Positions 25,907 to 34,220 of a stretch of 45,962 nt of DNA are shown in pieces; the first letter of the stretch is position 1, and every line of letters starts with the position of its first letter. The DNA lies in contig CALCWC010000094.1 of NCBI GenBank assembly GCA_937905985.1, forward strand, positions 1-45,962. Direction: 5' to 3'. Below the pieces are notes generated by a model. The model worked only from the letters and a program-made list of their open reading frames with translations. It was not told the DNA's origin and searched no databases. Source of the stretch: an uncultured Verrucomicrobiales bacterium (GTDB lineage: Bacteria; Verrucomicrobiota; Verrucomicrobiia; Verrucomicrobiales; Akkermansiaceae). Position numbers and translations under genes: made by a program.

Positions 25907-26076
25907 GGATGTACAAAGTACAATGTACAATGTACAAATCATAAGCTAGGCGCGCTCCGCGCGCGGAAATTCACTGGCCCGTTCGGCATTCGCCGAACGG
26001 GCCTTTCCGTGAGGCCCGCGCCAGACGGCGCGGTATTTTTGTGATTTGCACATTGTCCTTTGTACATTGTACATCC
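25907..26076. repeat. MITE-like element with 35-bp inverted ends and nested hairpins
   Basis: Left end 25907-25941 and right end 26042-26076 are inverted repeats with 31 of 35 matches, rich in the unit ACAATGTAC. Between them lie three hairpins: GCGCGC-TCC-GCGCGC, a perfect 12-bp stem GGCCCGTTCGGC/GCCGAACGGGCC with loop ATTC, and CGCGCC-AGAC-GGCGCG. No ORF. It fits exactly between the mdh stop and the promoter of the next gene, and may also terminate mdh transcription. Confidence 0.7.
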
Positions 26077-26078
26077 GC

Positions 26079-26107
26079 TTGACGTATGGGCTTGAGTGGG
26101 GTATATT
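26079..26107 (+). promoter_or_regulatory. Promoter of the HAD-hydrolase gene
   Basis: TTGACG (26079-26084), 17-bp spacer, TATATT (26102-26107); the chosen ATG is 6 nt further on. An in-frame ATG at 26096 lies inside the promoter and is rejected. Confidence 0.7.
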
Positions 26108-26113
26108 TCAGGC

Positions 26114-26992
26114 ATGCCCGTGCCCCAGAACACCATTGCCATCATCTTTGACTACGACCACACGCTCAGCCCGCACAACATGCAGGAGGACACCATCTTC
26201 CCGGAATTCGGCATAGATTCGGCCTCCTTCTGGCACAAGTGCAACGAGCGCAGCCGCATCGAGGGTTGGGACGGCGAGCTGAGCTACATGAAGGAGATTC
26301 TGGATGAGCTGAGCATGGACAGCGTGAGCAACGCACGCCTGCGGGAGCTTGGCAAGAAGCTCACATACTTCCGCGGGGTGGAGGAATTCTTCCGCACCTT
26401 CCCCGCCAAGGCGCTGCGCCCGGAACACGGCCATGCGGGCATCCACGTGGAGTTCTACATCATCTCCAGCGGCCTGCGCAGCATTCTGGAAGGCTCTTCC
26501 ATCCACCCCTTCATGCGTGAGGTCTTTGCCTGTGAATTCAGCGAGTCCAACGGCTGCATCAACTTCCCCAAGCGCGTAATCTCCCACACCACCAAAACCC
26601 AGTTCCTCTTCCGCATCAACAAGGGCATGCTCAGCTACTCGGAGGACGTGAACGACCACGTGGAGCAGGACCTGCGCCCCATCCCGTTCCACCACATGAT
26701 TTACATTGGCGACGGCCCGACGGACGTGCCGTGCTTCACGGTGATGCGCCAGCAGGGCGGGCACAGCGTGGCCGTGTACAACCCGGACGACGCCTCGCTG
26801 GCCAGCTTCCGCAAGTGCTACAACCTCAAGACCGACCAGAAGCGCGTGGATTTCTTCGCCCCGGCGGACTACACGGAGGACAGCCACCTGTACTTCATCC
26901 TGCGTGAGACCGTGTGCCGCATAGCAGATTCCATCCTGCACGACCAGAAGGCGGAGATAGCCGCCGGCACCTCCTCTGCACCCAAGATCTAA
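26114..26992 (+). CDS. HAD-family phosphatase
   Basis: 292 aa. The haloacid dehalogenase motif I is FDYDHT at residues 12-17, with nucleophile Asp13 and acid/base Asp15. A Ser of motif II (IISSG) and motif IV GDGPTDVP follow, so the active site is complete. The topology resembles phosphoserine-phosphatase-like hydrolases, with a helical cap between about residues 25 and 110. The substrate cannot be told from sequence. It is followed after 6 nt by the AI-2E carrier gene, suggesting one transcript. The start follows the promoter, giving an mRNA that begins almost at the ATG. Confidence 0.85.
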   Translation: MPVPQNTIAIIFDYDHTLSPHNMQEDTIFPEFGIDSASFWHKCNERSRIEGWDGELSYMKEILDELSMDSVSNARLRELGKKLTYFRGVEEFFRTFPAKALRPEHGHAGIHVEFYIISSGLRSILEGSSIHPFMREVFACEFSESNGCINFPKRVISHTTKTQFLFRINKGMLSYSEDVNDHVEQDLRPIPFHHMIYIGDGPTDVPCFTVMRQQGGHSVAVYNPDDASLASFRKCYNLKTDQKRVDFFAPADYTEDSHLYFILRETVCRIADSILHDQKAEIAAGTSSAPKI

Positions 26993-26998
26993 CCTGCC

Positions 26999-28249
26999 AT
27001 GGAAACCAACCGCAAAGACGTTCCCACGGAGTTCCAGAGGCGCCTGTGCTGGACGGCGCTCAGCGGGCTTGCGCTGGTGGTGCTGGTGGGCATCATCCTG
27101 GCCTTTCTGTACGGGTTGGGGCGTATATTCATAGCGCTGCAGCCGGTGCTGCTGCCGGTAGTGGTGGCGGGCATCCTGGCGTACCTGCTTTCCCCGCTGG
27201 TGGGGTGGGTCACCAAGCGGCTGCACTCGCACATAGCGGGCATCCTCCTGGTGATGCTGGGAGCGGGCGTGGTAGTGGCGGGCATCGCCTACACCGTGGT
27301 GCCGCAAGTGGTGGAGCAAGGAGGCCAGCTGGTGGCCAACCGGGAGCAAATCTTCAAGAGTGCCGTCACCACCGCACAGGAGAAGCTGGAAACCAACAAG
27401 CTCCTCCAGAACTCCGTGAGCATGGCCTACGGCAAGGCCCTCAAGGATGCACGCGCGGAGGGCCTTCCCCAAGAGGACTACCTGCACCTGCAGGCGGCGG
27501 AAAACTCCACGGACAAGCTTATTGCCGTGTGCAACTTCTATTCCGATTTCCTCACGGACCGCGCCGTGGACTGGCTGATGGCGGGCACGCGCGCGCTGAG
27601 CCGCCTGGGTCTGGCCATTGTGGGCACCATCATGGTGCCGGTGTTCCTGTTCTACTTCCTGCTGGAGAGCGAGCACATCAAACGGGACTGGCACCGCATC
27701 ATCCCCATCCGCCGCTCCCTCTTCCGCGACGAGGTGGTGCAGACCCTCCAGGAAATCAACGACTACATCGTCTCCTTTGTGAGGGGGCAGATGCTGGTGA
27801 GCCTCATCGACGGTGTGCTGCTGGCCATTGCGCTGAAGGTGGCGGGGCTGCCGTACGCCGTCACCATCGGCCTCACCGCCGCGCTCCTGGGCATCATCCC
27901 GTACGTCGGTATGATCAGCACCTGGATTCCCGCCGTGCTCATCGCCTGGTTCTCCTCGCACGACATCAACATGGTGGTGGTGGTCACCATCATCTTTGCG
28001 TGCGTGAGCCAGCTGGACGGCTGGGTGATCCAGCCGCGGGTGGTTGGCAGCCGCCTGAAGATGCACGACATGACGGTGATGTTCTCCGTTCTGTTCTGGA
28101 GCTATGTTCTGGGCGGCGTGGTTGGCGCGCTGCTGGCGGTGCCGATTACCGCATCGCTGAAGGTGGTCTTCACGCGCTACGTGTGGAAGACCCTGGACCG
28201 CAAGAGGGGCGTTCCCGCGCCTACGGAAAACACGCCGCAGGCAGGTTGA
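26999..28249 (+). CDS. AI-2E family (PerM/TqsA-like) membrane transporter
   Basis: 416 aa with seven to eight transmembrane helices. Two helices fill residues about 20-65, and a long soluble insert covers about 100-190. The conserved AI-2E core follows from about residue 200, including GIIPYVGMISTWIPAVL and QLDGWVIQPRVVGSRLKMHDM. Family members export autoinducer-2 or act as sodium/proton antiporters; the substrate here is unknown. It starts 6 nt after the HAD gene and is probably co-transcribed. The C-terminal tail is hydrophilic. Confidence 0.88.
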   Translation: METNRKDVPTEFQRRLCWTALSGLALVVLVGIILAFLYGLGRIFIALQPVLLPVVVAGILAYLLSPLVGWVTKRLHSHIAGILLVMLGAGVVVAGIAYTVVPQVVEQGGQLVANREQIFKSAVTTAQEKLETNKLLQNSVSMAYGKALKDARAEGLPQEDYLHLQAAENSTDKLIAVCNFYSDFLTDRAVDWLMAGTRALSRLGLAIVGTIMVPVFLFYFLLESEHIKRDWHRIIPIRRSLFRDEVVQTLQEINDYIVSFVRGQMLVSLIDGVLLAIALKVAGLPYAVTIGLTAALLGIIPYVGMISTWIPAVLIAWFSSHDINMVVVVTIIFACVSQLDGWVIQPRVVGSRLKMHDMTVMFSVLFWSYVLGGVVGALLAVPITASLKVVFTRYVWKTLDRKRGVPAPTENTPQAG

Positions 28250-28255
28250 ATTCGC

Positions 28256-28284
28256 TTGCGGAACGCGCTGTTCTCCCGTAGAAT
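28256..28284 (+). promoter_or_regulatory. Promoter of the 28292 gene
   Basis: TTGCGG (28256-28261), 17-bp spacer, TAGAAT (28279-28284), ATG 7 nt further on. This predicts a leaderless mRNA. Confidence 0.7.
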
Positions 28285-28291
28285 GGAAAGC

Positions 28292-29056
28292 ATGAAGAAC
28301 TTTCACACGCTATGGGGGCTTGCCGCATGCCTGGCGCTTTGCTGCGGCGGCGCGCAGGCCGTCACCGCCCTGGGAATGACCGCGGAGGAAATGACCGCGC
28401 TGTACGGCGCGGGGTTCGCCAAGCAAACCGCGGAGGCGCAGAAGCTCATGGAGGAGGAATGGGACGTTGAGCCTGAGGAGGAACAGCCCGCCGCCGAGAC
28501 GGAGCAGCCCGCCCCTGCCCCGCAGGAGGAACCCGCACCCAAGGATGAGCCCAAACCGCAAGAGGAACCCGCCGCCGAGCCTGAACCCGCCACCCCCGAG
28601 CAGCCGCAGGAAACGGCCGCCGCGCCGCAGCCCAACCGCAAGGCCCTGGTGGCAAAGACCGCCGCGCTCATCAAGGCCAAGCGCGCGGTGGACGCCAAAA
28701 TCAAATATTCCCGCAACAACATCACCAACCTGCGCAAAAAGCTGTACGTCCTCGCCAAGAAGTACAATGTGGCGCCCTCTGAATACCGCACCGGCGGGAA
28801 CTACAGCTCCGCCCTGAGCAACATTGACCTCACCGTCATCAAGAACTCCCAGCGCGCCATTGAGAAGTACAAGAACGCCGTGCCGCAGCTCTGGGTCTTC
28901 AGCAACGAGTTGAAGGAGCATATCGACAAGGGGATGGCGGCCATCGGCAAGAGCAAGAACCAGGTGCTGCGCTCCTACAACCCGGAGGACATGCAACCCG
29001 CCGACGGCTGCGAGACGGAAAAGGACCTCATCGACAAATTCAACTACAAGGGGTGA
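28292..29056 (+). CDS. Exported protein with Glu/Pro/Ala-rich linker
   Basis: 254 aa from the ATG fixed by the promoter; the longer frame from 28256 overlaps the promoter itself. It has a signal peptide (FHTLWGLAACLALCCGGAQA). Residues about 50-115 are low-complexity Glu-Pro-Ala repeat (units like EEPAPKDEPKPQEEPA), an extended acidic spacer. A helical, lysine-rich C-terminal domain follows (residues about 120-254). No family recognised. A spacer of this kind could span the periplasm between the membrane and cell wall, as TonB linkers do, but no TonB domain is seen. Confidence 0.7.
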   Translation: MKNFHTLWGLAACLALCCGGAQAVTALGMTAEEMTALYGAGFAKQTAEAQKLMEEEWDVEPEEEQPAAETEQPAPAPQEEPAPKDEPKPQEEPAAEPEPATPEQPQETAAAPQPNRKALVAKTAALIKAKRAVDAKIKYSRNNITNLRKKLYVLAKKYNVAPSEYRTGGNYSSALSNIDLTVIKNSQRAIEKYKNAVPQLWVFSNELKEHIDKGMAAIGKSKNQVLRSYNPEDMQPADGCETEKDLIDKFNYKG

Positions 29057-29075
29057 CTAAAATCGTTGATTTTCC

Positions 29076-29104
29076 TTGTAAATTTTAAGAGATAGTGGTA
29101 GTTA
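29076..29104 (+). promoter_or_regulatory. Promoter of the phosphate-transporter gene
   Basis: TTGTAA (29076-29081), 17-bp spacer, TAGTTA (29099-29104), ATG 12 nt beyond. Confidence 0.5.
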
Positions 29105-29116
29105 AGGGGTAGCCAT

Positions 29117-31324
29117 ATGGATGCCATCTATTACGTAATTTTGGGCATGCTGGCCGTGCTTTCCGTGTCCGGCCTGATAGTGGGCGTGAGCAACGACGCC
29201 TGCAACTTTTTGAATTCCGCCGTGGGGTGCCGGGCGGCCAAGCGCAACGTGGTGGTCACCATCGCGTCCGTTGGCGTGGTGCTGGGAGCATCCTTCTCCA
29301 GCGGGATGATGGGAGTGGCGCGGCACGACATGTTCGACCCCTCGCTGTTCACGTTCCATGACGTGATGCTGCTGTACCTGGCGGTGATGGTGGCCAACAT
29401 CATCCTGATGGAAATCTTCTACGTGCTGCGGCTGCCCACCAGTACCACGGTGGTGCTGGTGTTCGCGCTGCTGGGCGCGGGGCTTGGCATGGCGCTGTAC
29501 GACAGCACACTGGCGGGGCGCGTGCACGGGATAGCCAACTACATCCGCGCGGGCAAGGCGTTCACCATCGTGCTGGCCATCTTCGGCTCCGTGGCGTGCG
29601 CGTTCGTGATGGGTTCCGCGGTGATGTGGGTGTCCCGCCTGGTGCTCACGTTCCGCTACGCGCGCATGTACCGCTATATCGGCCCGCTGTGGTGCGGCAC
29701 GGCGTTCTCCTGCATCACCTACTTCGCCATCTTCAAGGGGCTGGCCAACAGCCCGCTGGTGGCGGGCACACCCACCTTTGAGATGCTGAAGGCGAACGTG
29801 GTGCCGTTCATGTGCTGCGCGTTCCTGTTCTGGGTGGTGGTGGCGGCGTTCCTGCAATATGTGTGCCGTGTGAACACGCTGCGGCTCACGGTGCTGGGCG
29901 GCTCGTTCTCGCTGGCACTCTCGTTCGCCGGGAACGATTTGGTGAACTTCATCGGCCCGTTCATGGCGGCGCTCAGCTCCGTGCGCGACTGCACCGGGCA
30001 CGACCCGCAGACCTTCATGATGGCCTCCCTGAACGAGGCCGGCAGCCCCGCGGACATGATTTACCTGATTCTAGCGGGCTTCATCATGGTGGGCGTGCTG
30101 TTCTTCTCCAAGCGCATCCAGAAGATTTCCCAGACGGAGCTCAAGCTCTCCGCCGCCAACACCAGCAAGGAGCGCTTCGGCTCCAGCCCGCCCGCGCGCA
30201 TGCTCGTCCGCGGCACCATCAACACCGTCCGCTTCATTGAGAAAATCTCCCCCAAGAGGCTCGCCGACTTCGTGGGCAGCCGCTTCGCCCCGCTCACACC
30301 GGAGGAGGAGACAGGTGCCCTGTACGACCAGGTGCGAGCCTCCGTGAACCTCACCATCGCCGCCGTGCTCATCTCCATCGCCACCTCCTACGGCTGGCCG
30401 CTTTCCACCACATACGTCACCTTCATGGTGGCCATGGGTTCCTCCCTGGCGGACCGCGCGTGGGGGCGAGACAGCGCGGTGTACCGCATCACCGGCGTGC
30501 TCACCGTGGTGGGCGGCTGGTTCCTCACCGCCTTTGCCGCCACGGGCATGGCTTTCGGCATTGCCCTGGCCATGGCGTACGGCGGCGTTTGGGGTGTCGT
30601 CGGCATGATGGCCGTGGCGCTCGGCCTGCTGATAAAGTCCTTCTTCTTCGGCACGGACGACACGCCGGAGATTTCGCTCATTGATGTGAAGAACGACGCC
30701 TCCATCCGCGACTACGGGCTGCAGGCATCCGGGCACCTGGGCCGCATGGTGGGCATATACAAGGCCATGGTGAAGGCCCTGCTGAAGGAGGACCGCGATT
30801 CCCTGAAACGCCTGCGCAAGAAGGCCCGCTCCCTGCACCGCGACTTGGAGAACATCGACGAGAACGAGGTGCAGCCCACCCTGGCGCAGCTGCCCAAGGA
30901 GTACGCGGAGCGTGGACAGCTCATCTACCGCATCGACCACATCACCATGGCGGCCTGCGAGCGCCTGCTGGTGCTGGTGAAGGCCGCTTTCACGCACATC
31001 GACAACAACCACGCCGGGCTCAACGAGGCCCAGGGGCGCGACCTGCTGGCGCTGGTGGACAAGATTGGCCGCTTCTTCCCGAACCTGACGGACATGCTCA
31101 AGGCGGGAGACTATGCGGGCATCAAGGCCATGCTGGAGAGCGTGGACAAGCTGGGAGACGACTTCGCGGACTGCATCAAGCGCCACCTGGTGGTGGGCGG
31201 GGAAGACGAGGGCGGCCTGCGCAACAGCATCCTCTACCTCACCCTGCTCAACGAGACCCGCGCCATGGTGAGCCACGCCTTCGCGCTCATCCGCCGCCTC
31301 ACGGAACTCTTCGGGGAAAAATAA
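29117..31324 (+). CDS. PiT-family inorganic phosphate transporter with PhoU-like tail
   Basis: 735 aa. Low-affinity, cation-coupled uptake of phosphate across the inner membrane. The two inverted PiT signatures are present: VSNDACNFLNSAVG near residue 25 and FAGNDLVNFIGPFMA near 275. Helices in residues 1-340 and again in 415-515 are separated by a cytoplasmic loop. From about residue 540 a soluble helical domain of roughly 195 residues resembles PhoU (LGRMVGIYKAMVKALL..., repeated helix bundles). This fusion is known in other phyla and probably gates the carrier. The single copy ends in a terminator shared with the convergent gene. Confidence 0.9.
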   Translation: MDAIYYVILGMLAVLSVSGLIVGVSNDACNFLNSAVGCRAAKRNVVVTIASVGVVLGASFSSGMMGVARHDMFDPSLFTFHDVMLLYLAVMVANIILMEIFYVLRLPTSTTVVLVFALLGAGLGMALYDSTLAGRVHGIANYIRAGKAFTIVLAIFGSVACAFVMGSAVMWVSRLVLTFRYARMYRYIGPLWCGTAFSCITYFAIFKGLANSPLVAGTPTFEMLKANVVPFMCCAFLFWVVVAAFLQYVCRVNTLRLTVLGGSFSLALSFAGNDLVNFIGPFMAALSSVRDCTGHDPQTFMMASLNEAGSPADMIYLILAGFIMVGVLFFSKRIQKISQTELKLSAANTSKERFGSSPPARMLVRGTINTVRFIEKISPKRLADFVGSRFAPLTPEEETGALYDQVRASVNLTIAAVLISIATSYGWPLSTTYVTFMVAMGSSLADRAWGRDSAVYRITGVLTVVGGWFLTAFAATGMAFGIALAMAYGGVWGVVGMMAVALGLLIKSFFFGTDDTPEISLIDVKNDASIRDYGLQASGHLGRMVGIYKAMVKALLKEDRDSLKRLRKKARSLHRDLENIDENEVQPTLAQLPKEYAERGQLIYRIDHITMAACERLLVLVKAAFTHIDNNHAGLNEAQGRDLLALVDKIGRFFPNLTDMLKAGDYAGIKAMLESVDKLGDDFADCIKRHLVVGGEDEGGLRNSILYLTLLNETRAMVSHAFALIRRLTELFGEK

Positions 31325-31328
31325 ACAA

Positions 31329-31353
31329 CGCCCCCTGCTCTGCACAGGGGGCG
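31329..31353. terminator. Bidirectional terminator between convergent genes
   Basis: CGCCCCCTG / CAGGGGGCG stem with a 7-nt loop; on the minus strand it runs into TTGTTTATTTTT, which suits the leftward gene best. Confidence 0.7.
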
Positions 31354-31379
31354 CCGTGTTGCACAAATAGGCGTTCGCC

Positions 31380-32153
31380 TTAGAACGGGTTGAGCTTGAA
31401 CCAAGGCATGCTGAGGGAGGCATCGGACTTGGAGATGAAGCTCTCGCCCACAACCTTCACCCAGTCATCGATGGACGACCTCTGGTGCGCATAGCTCTGG
31501 AAATCCTTGAGGTCATACCCCAGAATGCTAGACTGACCGGTCATGTACTTGGCGGATTCGCAAATCACGCGGCCGGAGGGATCCCTAAAGCGCGTGCCGA
31601 TGCAGATGGAGCCCTTGTCGTCATCCTTGCCCAAGACATAGTTGGCCACGGTTCCGTATGTGCCGGCCACGGCGCCGAGCACCTTCATGGCGGCGTTCTT
31701 GTTCACCACCACGGGCTTCACGGAAAGGATGGCCGTCTCCATGGTGAACACGCCGGGGCCGCCCTGCTGCACCAAATGGAAATGGTTCTTGGGATCATTG
31801 CTCACCTTCTGAAGTTCCTTCATGAGGGCTTTGTCGAAGTACTGCTTCAACTCCACGATCTGCTGCATATCCTTGGTGGAGGACGGGGGATTGCTCAGGT
31901 AGTTCAGCGAAACCGGCGTGACGCGCACGCGGATGCCCTGCGCATTGGCCCCGGTCACGCGCTGGTCCCATTCCTTGTCGGTCATGCCCTCTGACCAATA
32001 CGCATCAACGGGCAGCTGCTTGTAGGGGTTCTTCTGCAGATGCTGGAAGAATCCCGTCCTTTGGGGGATTTTGTCAAAGTGCGTGGATTGGCAGGACACC
32101 AGACCCACTGCCCCCACCAACGCCGCAACGATTGCAATGGTTTGTTTCATCAT
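31380..32153 (-). CDS. DUF3313-like lipoprotein
   Basis: 257 aa with a lipoprotein signal (IAIVAALVGAVGLVSC, lipid-anchored Cys at residue 21). The mature part resembles DUF3313-type outer-membrane lipoproteins: a reference to a rigid conserved start (QRTGFFQHL), a central beta sheet (VFTMETAILSVKPVVV), a small glycine-rich helix and a C-terminal amphipathic stretch ending WFKLNPF. Function unknown. Two consecutive ATGs (32153, 32150) are possible starts; both lie 10-13 nt after a good -10 box. Confidence 0.7.
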   Translation of the reverse strand: MMKQTIAIVAALVGAVGLVSCQSTHFDKIPQRTGFFQHLQKNPYKQLPVDAYWSEGMTDKEWDQRVTGANAQGIRVRVTPVSLNYLSNPPSSTKDMQQIVELKQYFDKALMKELQKVSNDPKNHFHLVQQGGPGVFTMETAILSVKPVVVNKNAAMKVLGAVAGTYGTVANYVLGKDDDKGSICIGTRFRDPSGRVICESAKYMTGQSSILGYDLKDFQSYAHQRSSIDDWVKVVGESFISKSDASLSMPWFKLNPF

Positions 32154-32163
32154 AGTATTTCCA

Positions 32164-32192
32164 TACTAACCCAGCCCGCATGCGCTGGTCAA
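32164..32192 (-). promoter_or_regulatory. Promoter of the DUF3313-like gene
   Basis: Minus strand: TTGACC (32192-32187), 17-bp spacer, TTAGTA (32169-32164), ATG 10 nt further. Confidence 0.6.
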
Positions 32193-32565
32193 GTTTTTTC
32201 AATAACGGTGAGGGGCGCGAGCACGGGGGGCCCAACGATTTTTTGCAAGGCCTGATGCTCATGAATATTTTTGCGACCCCGCCGCACAAGTATACCGCCT
32301 GCGGGCGCCCCGTGCGGTGTATTGTCGCTGAATTGTCAGATGGGGCATATGCATGTTACCGTGTGGGCTCATGGAACACGGCAAAACAACAAGGGCTTGC
32401 AGCCCATTTTGGGAGGATATCAAAAAAAAACTCTCCCTTCAGGGAGAGAGGGAGAGTTTTTTTGATAAGTTTCCCATCCAGACAAATGAAAAAACATACA
32501 CAACTGCCGTGACTGAGAAAGAGAAACCTGCATCGCCGGTGCCGCCCTTCCCCAAAAACATCACG
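32193..32565. other. Gene-free stretch with a large hairpin
   Basis: No protein-like ORF. Its main feature is the hairpin at 32418-32467: an A-tract with CTCTCCC pairs with GGGAGAG and a T-tract, about 17 bp with a 12-nt loop that can also pair CTCCCTTCAGGGAG. This shape would terminate transcription in either direction. Confidence 0.5.
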
Positions 32566-32834
32566 TTGGCACTGTGCCCCAAAGAAATGTGGGATACGAG
32601 CGAGGCTGGTAGGCGTGCGGATTCGGGGGCGGTTCGCATTCCACCTGTCTCGGCGTCCTGTCTCGGCGTCCTGTCTCGGCGTAGCCTTGGCGAAGACGGA
32701 AGCCTTGGCGAAGACGGCTCCGCGCGTTTTTTCTCCGCTATGCAATGGGGGGGGGCCGTTTTCGAGAAAATTTCAACGCTATGAGCATCAGCCCCTCGCA
32801 AAGCCTAAAAGAATTCTTTGGGACACATGTGACA
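32566..32834. repeat. Repeat element related to the one at 66-762, with internal tandem repeats
   Basis: Imperfect inverted ends: TTCTTTGGGACACA at 32814-32827 matches the complement of 32573-32586 with one mismatch. The right end continues as GGGACACATGTG, identical to the ends of the 66-762 element. Inside are three 13-bp tandem copies of TGTCTCGGCGTCC (32646-32684, the last ending TAG) and two 18-bp copies of CCTTGGCGAAGACGGAAG (32685-32720). The phrase GCGTAGCCTTGGCGAAGACGG recurs with two changes at 41652-41673. No gene. Confidence 0.55.
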
Positions 32835-32859
32835 TGGGACGTGGCCCCGTACAAAAGGC

Positions 32860-32887
32860 TTGCATGGGGATGGAGATGCTGTATACT
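32860..32887 (+). promoter_or_regulatory. Promoter of the cytoplasmic Sel1 gene
   Basis: TTGCAT (32860-32865), 16-bp spacer, TATACT (32882-32887), start codon 23 nt beyond. Confidence 0.6.
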
Positions 32888-32910
32888 GCGGGCGTCTACC
32901 CAATCTAGAG

Positions 32911-34155
32911 ATGAATCGGAAAGAGAAAAAGCCCGCAGGGGCGGACGAGCTGATGAAGCAGGCGCATGCCGCCTGGGACGAGTTTGATTTCGATGAGGCG
33001 GAGCGCCTGTTCAAGCTGGCCGGGGCGCAGGGCTGCGCGGAGGCGTACTACCAGCTAGGCAAGCTGTATTACTATGATGCAGATGAAGCCAAGGCGCCCG
33101 CCTGCTACCGGCGCGCCGCCAACATGGGGCATGCGCGGGCCGCATATCACCTCGGCAACCTGTACATGGACGCGGAATGCGGCTTGAAGAAAGACATGGC
33201 CAAGGCGGCCAAGTGGTGGCGCATGGCCGCAAAGGCCGACATCCCGGAAGCCCAAGTCAACCTAGGTGTCAGTTACCAGGAGGCCGAGGGTGTGCCTCAG
33301 GACGACTGCAGAGCCGCCTACTGGTACAGCCGCGCCGCCGGGCAGGGCAAACCGGAAGGCATGCACAACCTGGGAAACCTGTACAGGAAGGGATTGGGCG
33401 TGCCGCAGGATGACCGCAAAGCCTTCGAGCTGTACAAGGCTGCAGCCAAACGGGGCGTGGCCAACGCCCAGTACGCCATGGGGCTTTCCTACGCGGACGG
33501 ACGAGGCACCCGCAAGAACATGAAGCTGGCGGCACTCTGGTACGAGCGGGCAGCTGCACAGGGGCAGCGCCAGGCGTGCTGCAACCTTTCCATTATGTAC
33601 CTTAACGGCGAGGCGGTGCAGAAAGACGTGCGCAAGGGCATGGAGCTTTGCCGCAAGGGCGTGGAACAGGGCGAGCCGAACGCCCAGTGCAACCTGGCTC
33701 GGTACCACCAAAGGGGCAAGCACGTGCGCAGGGACATCAAGCGCGCGCTGGAGCTGTACCGCCTGGCCGCCAGGCAGAACCAGGAGGTGGCCCTGTTCCG
33801 GCTCGGGGAATTGTATGAAGCGGGCCGCTGCGTGCCGAAAAGCATCACCAGGGCCCTGTACTATTACCGCCGCGCCGCCAAATTCGGCGGCGAGGACGCG
33901 CAACGCCGCCTGGGCGATCTCTACCGCACGGGCATGGGCGTGAAAAAGAACCTCAAGACCGCGTTTGAATGGTACAAGCGTGCGGCGGAGCATGACGATG
34001 CGGACGAGGACTCCCTGTTCCGCCTGGGGCGCGCCTACTGGCACGGCGAGGGCGTGGCGCAGGACCAGGCGCGCGGCAAGCGGCTCGTCCGCAAGGCGGC
34101 CAAGGCCGGGTGCAAGGCGGCGCAGCGCTTTCTGGCCGCGCGCGGGTTAAAATGA
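32911..34155 (+). CDS. Cytoplasmic Sel1-repeat protein
   Basis: 414 aa with no signal peptide or membrane segment from the ATG at 32911. Almost the whole length is Sel1-like repeats of about 36 residues, roughly ten of them, with the pattern A-x-x-x-L-G-x-x-Y-x-x-G-x-G-V-x-x-D (for example GMHNLGNLYRKGLGVPQDDRK, units near residues 55, 92, 130, 166, 202, 240, 275, 312, 350). Such solenoids are adaptor proteins. It is strongly basic and contains many Cys. No catalytic domain. It differs from the secreted Sel1 protein at 9779 in location and length. Confidence 0.85.
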   Translation: MNRKEKKPAGADELMKQAHAAWDEFDFDEAERLFKLAGAQGCAEAYYQLGKLYYYDADEAKAPACYRRAANMGHARAAYHLGNLYMDAECGLKKDMAKAAKWWRMAAKADIPEAQVNLGVSYQEAEGVPQDDCRAAYWYSRAAGQGKPEGMHNLGNLYRKGLGVPQDDRKAFELYKAAAKRGVANAQYAMGLSYADGRGTRKNMKLAALWYERAAAQGQRQACCNLSIMYLNGEAVQKDVRKGMELCRKGVEQGEPNAQCNLARYHQRGKHVRRDIKRALELYRLAARQNQEVALFRLGELYEAGRCVPKSITRALYYYRRAAKFGGEDAQRRLGDLYRTGMGVKKNLKTAFEWYKRAAEHDDADEDSLFRLGRAYWHGEGVAQDQARGKRLVRKAAKAGCKAAQRFLAARGLK

Positions 34156-34169
34156 TGCGCGGGCGACAG

Positions 34170-34197
34170 AAAAGGCGCAGGGAAACCTGCGCCTTTT
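34170..34197. terminator. Bidirectional terminator between Sel1 and flavodoxin genes
   Basis: Perfect 12-bp stem AAAAGGCGCAGG / CCTGCGCCTTTT with GAAA tetraloop, T-run on both strands. Confidence 0.85.
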
Positions 34198-34220
34198 GGG
34201 GGAAATGCTGTGTGCGGGCG

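Noticed and set aside
26108..28306. 732-codon minus-strand open frame opposite the HAD and AI-2E genes
   Set aside because: His/Gln/Ala-rich shadow with no motif; the sense strand has intact family motifs.
32353..32784. 143-codon forward open frame in the gene-free stretch
   Set aside because: It crosses a terminator-like hairpin and the tandem repeats; its composition is not protein-like.
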